DNA from: Pseudoduganella sp.
Lineage (GTDB): Bacteria > Pseudomonadota > Gammaproteobacteria > Burkholderiales > Burkholderiaceae_D
Direction of reading: 5' to 3'
Length of the DNA stretch: 45,997 bases
Assembly (NCBI GenBank): GCA_021323265.1
Contig: JAJTCO010000055.1
Coordinates: 1 to 45,997 of the forward strand
Shown here: piece after piece, positions 1 to 8,284 of the stretch
How the letters are laid out: every line of letters begins with the position of its first letter
Numbering within the stretch: position 1 is the first letter of the stretch
The notes under the pieces: model-generated
Database searches by the model: none
What the model was told of the DNA's origin: nothing
Seen by the model: the letters and a program-made list of their open reading frames with translations, nothing else
Made by a program: the position numbers and the translations under genes

Positions 1-408
1 CGACGCCGTATTGCTTGGCGAGACAATGCCCAGCAGGGTTGGCAGGCCCACCACGTCGCGCCCGTAGGCCAGCGCCGCCGCCGCCGCTTCCCACGCATAG
101 CCCTGGCCCCAGTAGGCCGGCAGATAGGCGTAACCGATGTCGGTCGCAGGCAAGGTATCGCGCTTGATCAAGCCGCACATGCCGATGGCCGCGCCATCCT
201 CCTTGCGGCTCACGTGCCACAGCGAATAGCCGAGGCGCGCCTGCATCGCGATCGGCCCGGCCAGCATGGCGGCGCGCGCGCCATCGAGGTCGCGCACGCC
301 CTTGTCGCCAATGTTTTCCAGGAAGGAGGGCTCGTTCAGCAACTGCAGGTAGAAGGCAGCATCGTCAAGGGTCAGGGGGCGCAGTTGCAGGCGCGTGGTT
401 TCGATCAT
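1..408 (-). CDS. GNAT N-acetyltransferase, RimJ/RimL-like (3' part outside window)
   Basis: The visible 136 residues begin MIETTRLQLRPLTLDDAAF, the usual opening of RimJ/RimL-type GNAT enzymes that move acetyl from acetyl-CoA to an amine. Further in are the beta strands around SLWHVSRKEDGAAIGMCGL and the acetyl-CoA loop in YWGQGYAWEA (a Q-x-x-G-x-A-like turn). The last visible residues are the GIVSPSNTAS segment, which normally precedes the final helix, so only roughly the last 30-40 residues are missing. The start ATG overlaps the TGA stop of the upstream acetyltransferase (ATGA), so the two are probably translationally coupled. The acceptor substrate cannot be read from the sequence. Confidence 0.85.
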   Translation of the reverse strand, partial: MIETTRLQLRPLTLDDAAFYLQLLNEPSFLENIGDKGVRDLDGARAAMLAGPIAMQARLGYSLWHVSRKEDGAAIGMCGLIKRDTLPATDIGYAYLPAYWGQGYAWEAAAAALAYGRDVVGLPTLLGIVSPSNTAS

Positions 409-926
409 TGTTCAGGCCAATCGTTGGGATCGGCCAGGAACTTGTACATCACGTACACGTCGACAAAACCGAGCTGCTGGTGACGATAGGCACGCGGCAG
501 CGTACCGATCACGGAAAAGCCGAGCCGCTTCCACAGCAGCACGGCCGAGACATTGGTGCTCACGACATAATTGAACTGCATGGCCAGGTAGCCATCGCGC
601 CGCGCCTGCTCCAGGCAATGGCGGCCCAGCATCTTGCCGATGCCCACGCCCTGTGCCGCCGGGCTGACCATGAAGGAAGCGTTGGCGACATGGGCGCCGC
701 GGTCAAGCTGGTTGGGCAGCAGGCGGTACATGCCGAGCAGGCGGCCGGTATTCAGCACCGCCACCCAGGACTTCACGCCGCGCCCGAACCAGTAATCGTG
801 GCAATCGTCGCGGCTGGTATCGGCGGCGAAGTAATAGGTATCGCCGCTGGCGATCAGCTCCTGGAAAATCGTCCACATCGCATCGAAATCGGCCTCGGTG
901 GCAGGACGGATGTCTATGTCTTTCAA
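405..926 (-). CDS. GNAT family N-acetyltransferase
   Basis: About 173 residues with a complete GNAT fold: it opens DIDIRPATEADFDAMW, has the acetyl-CoA pyrophosphate loop SPAAQGVGIGKMLG (Q-x-x-G-x-G), and the NVSAVLLWKRLGF segment typical of motif B. The acceptor is unknown. I chose a TTG start at 926 because GGGGAG lies five bases before it and the fold begins directly there. In-frame ATGs at 968 and 980 would add an unrelated leader and overlap the end of the upstream deaminase gene. The stop overlaps the next acetyltransferase (ATGA). Gene order deaminase - GNAT - GNAT on one strand suggests a short operon. Confidence 0.85.
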   Translation of the reverse strand: MKDIDIRPATEADFDAMWTIFQELIASGDTYYFAADTSRDDCHDYWFGRGVKSWVAVLNTGRLLGMYRLLPNQLDRGAHVANASFMVSPAAQGVGIGKMLGRHCLEQARRDGYLAMQFNYVVSTNVSAVLLWKRLGFSVIGTLPRAYRHQQLGFVDVYVMYKFLADPNDWPEQ

Positions 927-960
927 GGCTGCTCCCCATGGCAGGAATGATGCTGAATTG

Positions 961-2262
961 TCATGCATTTTCCCTTGCAAGTCCAGCCTGCGGCGGCAGG
1001 CGGAAGCCGACCTCCGCCGGCCGGCCCGGCAAGTCCAGGCGCGCCCGCGCGCGCGGCGACTCCGCCACTACCTGCCCGCGCCGCAGCACCATGCGGCGTG
1101 CCGCGCGCAAGCGGATCGCCTCCACCGGATCGGCCGCGTCCAGCAGCACCAGGTCCGCATGGCAGCCGGGCTCCAGGCCATAGCCCTCCAGGCCCAGGAT
1201 GCGCGCCGGCGCCGACGTCACGGCCGCGAAGCACTGGCCCATGGCAGCCTGGCCCGTCATCTGCGCCACGTGCAAGCCCATGTGCGCCACCTCCAGCATG
1301 TCGCCCGAACCCAGGCTGTACCACGGATCCATCACGCAGTCGTGGCCGAAGGCCACCTCGATGCCGGCGGCCAGCATTTCCGGCACGCGCGTCATGCCGC
1401 GCCGCTTGGGATAGCTGTCGTGGCGTCCCTGCAGCGTGATGTTGATCAGCGGGTTGGCGATGGCCGCCACGCCCGCCTCCTGCATCAGCGGCAGCAGCTT
1501 GCTCACATAATAGTTGTCCATCGAATGCATGGAGGTCAGGTGCGAACCGGCCACGCGGCCCTGCAGGCCCAGGCGCTGCGTATGGAAAGCCAGCGTCTCG
1601 ATATGGCGCGAGAGCGGATCGTCCGACTCGTCGCAATGCATGTCGACGCGCAGCCCCTGCTCCGCCGCGAACTCGCACAGGAGCCGCACCGACTCCGCGC
1701 CATCGGCCATGGTGCGTTCGAAATGCGGGATGCCGCCCACCACATCCACGCCCAGTGCAATGGCGCGCTTCAGGTTATCCAGCGCGCGCGGGCTGCGCAG
1801 CACGCCGTCCTGCGGGAAGGCCACCAGCTGCAGGTCCAGATAGGGCGCCACGCGGCGCTTCACGTCCAGCAGCGCCTCCACGGCCAACAGGCGGTCATCG
1901 CAGACATCGACATGGCTGCGGATGGCCAGCAGGCCGCGCGCCACGGCCCAGTCGCAATACTGCATGGCCCGCTCGACCAGGGCGTCCTGCGTCAGCTGCG
2001 GCTTGAGCTCGCCCCACAGCGCAATCCCCTCCAGCAAGGTGCCGGACTGGTTCACGCGCGGCAAGCCGTAGCTCAGCGTCGCATCCATATGAAAATGCGC
2101 ATCGACGAACGGCGGCGTCACCAGGTCGCCCGCCGCATCGATCTCGCGCGCTGCCTTTACTTGCAAGGCAGGAGCGACAGCGGCGATGCGCCCGTTCTCG
2201 ATCGCGATATCGATCTGCTGGCGGCCGTCCGGCAGGCTGGCATTGCGGATTACAAGGTCCAT
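961..2262 (-). CDS. CodA-type cytosine deaminase, probably 5-methylcytosine deaminase
   Basis: 433 residues, aligning end to end with E. coli CodA as I remember it (VNQSGTLLEGI, DLQLVAFPQDG, HCDESDD, NPLINITLQGRHDSYPKRRG). These amidohydrolase-superfamily TIM barrels deaminate pyrimidine bases in the cytosol using one metal. Visible metal/catalytic residues: His56 and His58 (HFHMD), His209 and Glu212 (HCDE), the SHLTSMHS histidine, and Asp308 in FGHDCVMDPW. The residue after Asp308 is Cys309, where CodA has Asp314. In published work on bacterial CodA homologues (recalled), loss of that Asp marked enzymes that convert 5-methylcytosine to thymine. The ATG at 2262 has a GGAG site. No CodB permease gene is adjacent. 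Fold certain; substrate inferred. Confidence 0.9.
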   Translation of the reverse strand: MDLVIRNASLPDGRQQIDIAIENGRIAAVAPALQVKAAREIDAAGDLVTPPFVDAHFHMDATLSYGLPRVNQSGTLLEGIALWGELKPQLTQDALVERAMQYCDWAVARGLLAIRSHVDVCDDRLLAVEALLDVKRRVAPYLDLQLVAFPQDGVLRSPRALDNLKRAIALGVDVVGGIPHFERTMADGAESVRLLCEFAAEQGLRVDMHCDESDDPLSRHIETLAFHTQRLGLQGRVAGSHLTSMHSMDNYYVSKLLPLMQEAGVAAIANPLINITLQGRHDSYPKRRGMTRVPEMLAAGIEVAFGHDCVMDPWYSLGSGDMLEVAHMGLHVAQMTGQAAMGQCFAAVTSAPARILGLEGYGLEPGCHADLVLLDAADPVEAIRLRAARRMVLRRGQVVAESPRARARLDLPGRPAEVGFRLPPQAGLARENA

Positions 2263-2362
2263 CGCAGGCTCCACAGGTAAGGTTGGCCGATTGTAGGCAG
2301 AGGCCGCCGCCCTGGCAATGTTGCGGTGCATAACTTTTGCTTCAAAAGCGGGCAAAAATGTC

Positions 2363-2391
2363 TTTCCATTACCATAATTCGTCGCTAGAAT
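2363..2391 (+). promoter_or_regulatory. Putative sigma-70 promoter of the phasin gene
   Basis: TTTCCA (2363-2368), 17-bp spacer, TAGAAT (2386-2391), about 45 bp before the phasin ATG. Four of six -35 bases match the consensus. Read by eye only. Confidence 0.4.
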
Positions 2392-2435
2392 GGCCTTATT
2401 GCAGCGCACAATTTCCCATCGTTCCAGGAGAAAAT

Positions 2436-3047
2436 ATGTTTTCGATTCCCGAGCAATTTTCCGCAGCCACCAAGTCGCAGCTGGAAGCGCAGCTGAAAAT
2501 CCTCAACAATTTTGCCGCCACTGCCTTCGCAGGCGCGCAACAGGTGATTGCCCTCAACCTGAACACCACCAAGGCCAACGTCGCCAAAAGCTCCGCCACC
2601 GCGCGCGAGTTACTCGAAGCAAAGGACCCGCAAGAATTCTTCGCCAAGAGCAGCGCCAGCGTGCCGAACTTCGACGGCGTGTTCGCTTACGGCCGCGAGC
2701 TGTTCAGCATTGCCAGCAAGACCCAGGCCGAGCTGTTCCAGGCCGCCCAGGAGCAAATCAAGGAAGCCAGCAAGCAAGCCGTCAAGGGGCCCAAGCTGGC
2801 CGCCGTGGCCACGTCGCAGCTGCCAGTGCCGGCCGCCGCCGTCCCGGCCCCCGCACCGGTGCCGAAAGCTGCCAAGCCCGAAGCCAAGCCAGCCACTCCC
2901 AAGGCTGAAGTCAAGGTAGAAACGAAGGTCGACGCGGAAGAGATCAAGCACGAAGTAAAAGCCGAAGCCAAGGCCGCCAAGCCCGCCGCCAGCTTCCCCG
3001 ACCCGAAAGCCGAAACCCTGTCCGCCGCACCGAAGTCCAAGAAATAA
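2436..3047 (+). CDS. phaP: Phasin family protein (PhaP-like)
   Basis: 203 residues. The opening FSIPEQFSAATKSQLEAQLK and the following amphipathic helices to about residue 110 are the betaproteobacterial PhaP-type phasin domain, which coats polyhydroxyalkanoate granules and limits their coalescence. From about residue 125 the chain becomes a low-complexity Ala/Pro/Lys/Glu tail (PVPAAAVPAPAPVPKAAKPE) similar to histone H1-like or DNA-binding tails in some phasins. AGGAG six bases before the ATG fixes the start. It is monocistronic, with a promoter upstream and a hairpin-forming repeat downstream. No PHA synthase gene is nearby; phasin genes are often unlinked. Confidence 0.92.
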   Translation: MFSIPEQFSAATKSQLEAQLKILNNFAATAFAGAQQVIALNLNTTKANVAKSSATARELLEAKDPQEFFAKSSASVPNFDGVFAYGRELFSIASKTQAELFQAAQEQIKEASKQAVKGPKLAAVATSQLPVPAAAVPAPAPVPKAAKPEAKPATPKAEVKVETKVDAEEIKHEVKAEAKAAKPAASFPDPKAETLSAAPKSKK

Positions 3048-3058
3048 TCCACACTCCA

Positions 3059-3101
3059 GCCCGTGTCCACCTTGGGGTCAGGCCCTTTGGTGGACACGGG
3101 C
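3059..3101. repeat. Dispersed hyphenated inverted repeat, copy 1
   Basis: Perfect 13-bp arms GCCCGTGTCCACC (3059-3071) and GGTGGACACGGGC (3089-3101) around a 17-base loop holding TTGGGGTCAGG. It lies 11 bp past the phasin stop. No T-run follows, so it is not a classic terminator in this direction. A diverged, inverted copy with the same core lies at 30142-30171. Confidence 0.8.
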
Positions 3102-3184
3102 TCGGCAATTGAGTTCCCCTCCGGCGGAAAATCCTGCCCTGTTGTATCCTTGCAGGCTCTTGGCAGCATTTTCCTTCTAAGCTT

Positions 3185-4936
3185 ATGAGTTTATCGCGCC
3201 TGATCGGTGGCTTCGTGCGCAGCCACTGGCGTCCCTATGCAGCCGCCGGCGCCATGCTGACCGGCGTCGCCATCATCGGCATCTGGATTCCGCGCCAGAT
3301 CGGTTTCATGGTCGACGGCCTGGCCGCCGGCAAGCTCGGTCCCGAAGCCCTGTGGCAAGCCATCGGCCTGCTGCTCCTGCTGGGCCTTGCCAACTATGGC
3401 TTGCGCGTGGCCTGGCGCATGAAACTGTTCTCGGCCGCCTACCAGCTGGGCGTCGAATTGCGCACGCGCTTCTACCGCCGCCTGTCCCTGCAGGGCCCGC
3501 AGTTCTTCCAGAAGCAGCGCACGGGCGACCTGATGGCACTGGCCACCAACGACATCGACGCCATCGAAATGGCGGCCGGCGAAGCCATGCTGGCAGGCTT
3601 CGACGGTACCCTGACCCTGCTGCTGGTGCTGGGCATGATGCTGGTCGGCGTCGACTGGCGCCTGGCCCTGTTCGCGCTGATTCCCTTCCCGCTGATGGCC
3701 TGGGCCTTCTGGCGCATTTCCTCGCACATCCACACGGCGTCCGCCGATTCGCTCAAGCGCTTCAGCGCCCTCAACGACCATGTGCAGGAAACCTTGTCCG
3801 GCGTGCGCACCCTGCGCGCCCTGGGCCTGGAGCAGCGCAGCAGCACGCGCTTCCAGGAATTGGCGGGCGCGGCGGCCGATGCCAGCCTGAGCGCGCAGCG
3901 CTGGGAAGCGGCCTACGAACCGGCCGTCGGCCTGACGCTGACCGCCGCCACCGGCCTGTCGCTGGGCCTGGGCGGCTACCTGGTATGGCTGAACGAGCTC
4001 ACCATCGGCGAGCTGACCAGCTTCAGCATGTACCTGGGCCAGCTGATCTGGCCCATGTTCGCCGCCGGCTGGGTGCTGTCCCTGATCGAGCGCGGGCGCG
4101 CCGCCTATGCGCGCCTGCAGCCCATGCTGGAGGCCCCCCTGTCCATCGAGGACCACGGCACCCTGCCCCACGTCCCTCCCGGCAGCCTGGAATTGCGCGG
4201 CGTGAGCTTCGCCTATCCCGGCCAGCAGGAAGCGGCGCTGTCGGACATTTCGCTGACGCTGGCGCCGGGCCGCACCCTGGGCCTGGTCGGCCCCACCGGC
4301 TCCGGCAAGTCGACCTTGCTGCGCGTGCTGCTGCGCCAGCTCACGCCGAGCGCCGGCACGGTCACCTGGAGCGGCCACGCGCTGGACCAGTACACGCTGG
4401 AGGCGCTGCGCGCGGCAATCAGCTGGGTGCCGCAGGAATCGTTCCTGTTCTCGGCCACGATTGCGGAGAACATCGCGCTGGCGCGGCCGGAATCGAGCCG
4501 CGCGCAGGTGGAGCGCGCGGCCGACCTGGCCGCCATCCACGACGACATCCTGCTGTTCCCGCACCAGTACGAAACCGAAGTGGGCGAGAAGGGCATCACC
4601 TTGTCCGGCGGCCAGCGCCAGCGCGTGGCAATCGCGCGCGCCCTGCTGTCGGACAACGACCTGCTGCTGCTGGACGACGCCCTGTCGGCCGTCGATACCG
4701 GCACCGAAACGGCCATCCTCGCGCACCTGGAAGAACTGCGCCAGGCGCACGCCACGCGCAGCGCCATCATCGCCAGCCATCGCCTGAGCGCCGTGGTCGA
4801 CGCGGACCAGATCGTGGTGCTGCAGCATGGCCGCATCACCGAGGCGGGCACGCACGAAGAACTGCTTGCGCTGAACGGCTGGTACGCCAGCCAGTGGCGC
4901 TACCAACAACTGGAGGCCAGCCTTGACGCAGCCTGA
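3185..4936 (+). CDS. ABC exporter half-transporter, MdlA-like (degenerate ATPase site)
   Basis: 583 residues: an exporter-type membrane domain (about residues 10-310, six predicted helices) fused to an ATPase domain. Walker A GPTGSGKST is at about 369-377, the signature LSGGQRQR at about 473, and Walker B LLLLDDALSAVD at about 493-504. The residue after the Walker B Asp is Asp, not the catalytic Glu, as in the MdlA partner of heterodimeric exporters. The match to E. coli MdlA runs through LFSAAYQLGVELRTRFY and RTGDLMALATNDIDAI. It overlaps the next exporter gene by 14 bp, so the two halves very likely form one inner-membrane heterodimer. Substrate unknown; MdlAB-type pumps are only loosely linked to drug export. 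No strong ribosome site is visible before the ATG. Confidence 0.92.
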   Translation: MSLSRLIGGFVRSHWRPYAAAGAMLTGVAIIGIWIPRQIGFMVDGLAAGKLGPEALWQAIGLLLLLGLANYGLRVAWRMKLFSAAYQLGVELRTRFYRRLSLQGPQFFQKQRTGDLMALATNDIDAIEMAAGEAMLAGFDGTLTLLLVLGMMLVGVDWRLALFALIPFPLMAWAFWRISSHIHTASADSLKRFSALNDHVQETLSGVRTLRALGLEQRSSTRFQELAGAAADASLSAQRWEAAYEPAVGLTLTAATGLSLGLGGYLVWLNELTIGELTSFSMYLGQLIWPMFAAGWVLSLIERGRAAYARLQPMLEAPLSIEDHGTLPHVPPGSLELRGVSFAYPGQQEAALSDISLTLAPGRTLGLVGPTGSGKSTLLRVLLRQLTPSAGTVTWSGHALDQYTLEALRAAISWVPQESFLFSATIAENIALARPESSRAQVERAADLAAIHDDILLFPHQYETEVGEKGITLSGGQRQRVAIARALLSDNDLLLLDDALSAVDTGTETAILAHLEELRQAHATRSAIIASHRLSAVVDADQIVVLQHGRITEAGTHEELLALNGWYASQWRYQQLEASLDAA

Positions 4937-6710
4937 TAAACCAAGCGGCCGCGAACAAACGCGCCAGGCCGCCGCCCTGCTGCGCGAAGCGTCGGCGCCC
5001 GACCTGCCCCACCTGGGCTGGGCCGTGCTGTTCCTGACCCTGGCCGCCGGCATGGAAGTGCTGGGCCCCCTGCTGGGCAAGCGCCTGATCGACGAGCACC
5101 TGCTGCCGCGCCACCTGGACTGGCCGCGCATGGCCTTGCTGCTCGGCGGCCTGCTGGTGACCGGCTGGATCGCCACCTGGGTGCGCTACCGCCAGCTGGT
5201 GCGCCTGTCGGGCGTGGCCATGCGCTCGGTGCAGCGCCTGCGCGAGCGCGTCTACAACCACGTGCTGCGCCTGCCGATGGCGTTCTTCGACCGCGCCATC
5301 ACCGGCCAGCTGGTGTCGCGCGTGACCAACGACACGGAGGCGGTGAAAGGCCTCTACATCCAGGTGCTGTTCGTGATCCTGGACAGCACCATCGTCCTGG
5401 CCGGCACCATTGCGGCCATGGCCTGGCTGGACTGGCGCCTGATGACCATCGTGGTGGCGCTGCTGCCCTTCGTGCTGGTGATCGTGTGGCTGTACCAGCG
5501 CCTGAGCGCCCCCGCCGTGACGCGCGCGCGCCAGCTGCGCAGCGACATCAACGCGCAGATCGCCGAATCGATCGGCGGCATGACGGTGCTGCAGGCCAAC
5601 AATGCCGAGCAGCGCTTCGGCCGCCGCTTCGCCCAGACCAACAGCGATCACTACACCCAGCGCCTGGCGGAAATCCGCGCCAATGCCTGGCTGCTGCGTC
5701 CCGCGCTGGACATGCTCAACATCCTGCTGCTGGCCTCCGTCATCTACATGTTCGGCCAGCGCGACATGAGCGCGGCCGAAGTGGGCGTGCTGTACGCCTT
5801 CATCAACTACATCGCGCGCGTGATCGAACCGCTGATCCAGATCACCATGCAATTTAGCCAGCTGCAGCAATCGGTGGTGGCGACGGCGCGCGTGGCCACC
5901 CTGCTGGGCGAAGCGTCCGCCCACGAGCACAGCGCCGCCGCCGGCAAGCACACGCGCCACGCCGCCAACGACGACGGCGCGCCGGCGGCCGACATCCGCA
6001 ACCTGGACTTCGAGTACATTCCGGGCCAGCGCGTGCTGCACAACCTGACCCTGCGGATTCCGCACGGCGCCTTCTTCGGCATCGTCGGCCACACCGGCAG
6101 CGGCAAGTCGACGCTGCTGTCGCTGCTGCTGCGTTACTACCCTGCCCCGCACGGCAGCATCCGCATGAACGGCATGCTGCTCGACGAGATCGACAACGAG
6201 CAGTTCCGCGCCGAAGTTGGCCTGGTGCCGCAAGACCCCTTCCTGCTTGCGGCATCGGCGCGCGAGAACATCGACATGGGGCGCGGCCTGTCGCAGCAGG
6301 AGATCGAGGAGGCCGCGCGCGCCGCCCACTGCCACGACTTCATCATGGCGATGGAGGACGGCTACGACACCGTCATGGGCGAAGGCGGTTCGCGCCTGTC
6401 ATCGGGCCAGAAGCAGCTCATCGCCATTGCCCGCGCGCTGGCCGGCAAGCCGCGCATCCTGCTGCTGGACGAGGCCACCTCGCGCATCGACTCGCACACC
6501 GAACAGATCGTGCAGCAGGCGCTCAACGAGCTGCGCGGCCAGGTCACCATCATCGCCATTGCGCACCGCCTGTCGACCATCCGCGAAGCGGACCGCATCG
6601 TCGTGCTGAACCACGGCCGCATTGCCGAAGAGGGCGCGCACGACGACCTGATGCAGCTGGAGAACGGCCTGTACCAGCGCCTGTACCAGCTGCAGCAGCT
6701 AGCCGCCTGA
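4923..6710 (+). CDS. ABC exporter half-transporter, MdlB-like
   Basis: 595 residues with the same two-domain plan as its upstream partner. The membrane part includes RVYNHVLRLPMAFFDRAITGQLVSR-type coupling sequence. Walker A GHTGSGKST is at about 389-397, signature LSSGQKQL at about 492 and Walker B ILLLDEATSRID at about 512-523 with an intact catalytic Glu517. This half should therefore supply the active hydrolysis site while the MdlA-like half carries the degenerate one; the LSS form of the signature here pairs with the partner's Walker A. The start overlaps the upstream coding end, suggesting coupled translation. It converges on the downstream permease gene with a 20-bp gap containing a GC-rich inverted repeat. 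Confidence 0.92.
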   Translation: MTQPDKPSGREQTRQAAALLREASAPDLPHLGWAVLFLTLAAGMEVLGPLLGKRLIDEHLLPRHLDWPRMALLLGGLLVTGWIATWVRYRQLVRLSGVAMRSVQRLRERVYNHVLRLPMAFFDRAITGQLVSRVTNDTEAVKGLYIQVLFVILDSTIVLAGTIAAMAWLDWRLMTIVVALLPFVLVIVWLYQRLSAPAVTRARQLRSDINAQIAESIGGMTVLQANNAEQRFGRRFAQTNSDHYTQRLAEIRANAWLLRPALDMLNILLLASVIYMFGQRDMSAAEVGVLYAFINYIARVIEPLIQITMQFSQLQQSVVATARVATLLGEASAHEHSAAAGKHTRHAANDDGAPAADIRNLDFEYIPGQRVLHNLTLRIPHGAFFGIVGHTGSGKSTLLSLLLRYYPAPHGSIRMNGMLLDEIDNEQFRAEVGLVPQDPFLLAASARENIDMGRGLSQQEIEEAARAAHCHDFIMAMEDGYDTVMGEGGSRLSSGQKQLIAIARALAGKPRILLLDEATSRIDSHTEQIVQQALNELRGQVTIIAIAHRLSTIREADRIVVLNHGRIAEEGAHDDLMQLENGLYQRLYQLQQLAA

Positions 6711-6730
6711 AGCCGTCACGGCGGCGCGGC

Positions 6731-8284
6731 TCAGGCGCCGCGCCAACGGCTGTGCACCAGCCCCGCCGCCCAGGCCAGGCTGCCTGCCAGCGCCCACGCC
6801 GCCGCTGTCGCCACGGTGGCGGCGCCATTGAAGCCCACCAGGTCCAGCGCAGCCAGCTTGGGCGAATTGATCGCCACATACCAGGTGAACAGGAACAGCG
6901 CCAGGAACAGGCGCGCACCGCGCGTCAGCCCGCCCAGCAGGCTGGCCGCCGACGCCAGGGCCAGCACGCCCGCCACGGCGGCAGCGGCGCGGGCCGGACT
7001 CTGCGCCGCCCAGCGCACGGCCACCACGCCCAGCGGCGCCGCCAGCAGCAGGCTCGCGCTCCATTGGCGCAGGTAGCGCCGCACCGCACCGCCAGGCAGC
7101 ACGGCCGTCATCGCATCGGCCCCATTCTGCCAGTCGCGCGGCACGATGCCGCAGACCACCACGCCCCAGCAGGCGACGCCGCCGATCATCACGCCCTGCA
7201 GCGCCGCCCCGTCCGCCAGCACGGCGGCGATGCCGGTGGCCAGCAGCGCCATGGTCGCGGCAGGCGACGTCGCCAGCACCAGGGCCACCTCCGCCAGCAC
7301 CTCGCCGGCGAAGCCCGGCACCCGCATCGCCAGCGCCGGCAAAGGGCGCACCAGCCAGCCCACCGGTCGCAGCAAACGGTCCGCCAGCGCCAGCAGGCGG
7401 TTGCGCCGCGCCGAACGCTGGCGCACGCGGTCTGGGGAGTAGCGGTGGAAGAACAGCACCGCCGGCAGCAGCACCAGGAACGACAGCGCCAGCGTCGCGC
7501 TGCGCAAGCCCCAGGCGCGCAAGTCCCAGAACGATTCCGGCATCACGATCGGCGCAATGGCGGGATCGAAGCCATGGCGCCCTATGGCGAAGTACGTCGT
7601 CGCATAGTGGTCGCGCAGCGTGGTGACGGCAACCGACAGGCCCGAGAAGTCCAGCACCAGCGGCCACTGCGTGCCTGGATTTTCGGCCACGCCCGCCAGC
7701 ACGCCGAACTGCATGCACCACAGGACGAAGAACAGCACGTCGCCGCGCTTGCCCACCAGGGCGCCGATATTGTCGAACATTACCGCACAGGCGGCGCAAT
7801 AGCTCACGATCGGCAGCAGCATCAAGGCATAGGTTTGCAGGTAGATCAGCAACTGGATCGGGCCTTCGCCGCGCAGCGCATGCAGCGCCAGCGTCGATGC
7901 AAGGTAGGCCAGCACGAACAGCAGCAGGTACAGCGCACCGCCCAGCCAGCGCCCGGCGGACAGCAGCGCATTGCCGGCGCCGGTCGCGCCGATCACGGCC
8001 CCCATGCCGCTTTCAAGATCCTGCGCCGTGCGCCCGCGCACCAGGTAGAAGCCGGCCAGCCCGACCATCATGCCGGCGATATGGGCGCTGCCGAAGGCCA
8101 GCGCCTGGCTGGTGTAGAGCACGCGCTTGCCGTCGATGACCATCATGGTGGCGCCCCCGGCCGGATCGGCGATCGCCAGCCAGCACAGGCCCACCGCCGC
8201 CAGCAGCGCCACCAGGGTGGACAGGCGCCGCATGCGCAGCCGCATTTCGTTGAGCGCGATCACGCGCAGCGCATGCCAGTTCAT
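6731..8284 (-). CDS. ABC-2 type transporter permease
   Basis: 517 residues, about twelve hydrophobic segments in two halves, each half starting with a long cytoplasmic entry (MNWHALRVIALNEMRLRMRR near the N-terminus; FAGEVLAEVALVLATSP mid-chain). This is the large-permease form of ABC-2 exporters related to those that move lipids, polysaccharides or peptides. The start ATG overlaps the stop of the ATPase gene (ATGA), giving an ATPase-permease operon. No adjacent substrate-synthesis or immunity gene shows what is transported. Confidence 0.85.
   Translation of the reverse strand: MNWHALRVIALNEMRLRMRRLSTLVALLAAVGLCWLAIADPAGGATMMVIDGKRVLYTSQALAFGSAHIAGMMVGLAGFYLVRGRTAQDLESGMGAVIGATGAGNALLSAGRWLGGALYLLLFVLAYLASTLALHALRGEGPIQLLIYLQTYALMLLPIVSYCAACAVMFDNIGALVGKRGDVLFFVLWCMQFGVLAGVAENPGTQWPLVLDFSGLSVAVTTLRDHYATTYFAIGRHGFDPAIAPIVMPESFWDLRAWGLRSATLALSFLVLLPAVLFFHRYSPDRVRQRSARRNRLLALADRLLRPVGWLVRPLPALAMRVPGFAGEVLAEVALVLATSPAATMALLATGIAAVLADGAALQGVMIGGVACWGVVVCGIVPRDWQNGADAMTAVLPGGAVRRYLRQWSASLLLAAPLGVVAVRWAAQSPARAAAAVAGVLALASAASLLGGLTRGARLFLALFLFTWYVAINSPKLAALDLVGFNGAATVATAAAWALAGSLAWAAGLVHSRWRGA

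Noticed and set aside
898..2280. A 460-codon plus-strand frame opposite the deaminase
   Set aside because: Low-complexity Arg/His/Gln composition; the minus strand aligns fully with CodA.
3059..3101. Simple intrinsic terminator for the phasin gene
   Set aside because: The stem is strong but the loop is long and there is no following T-run; the inverted second copy suggests a dispersed element.
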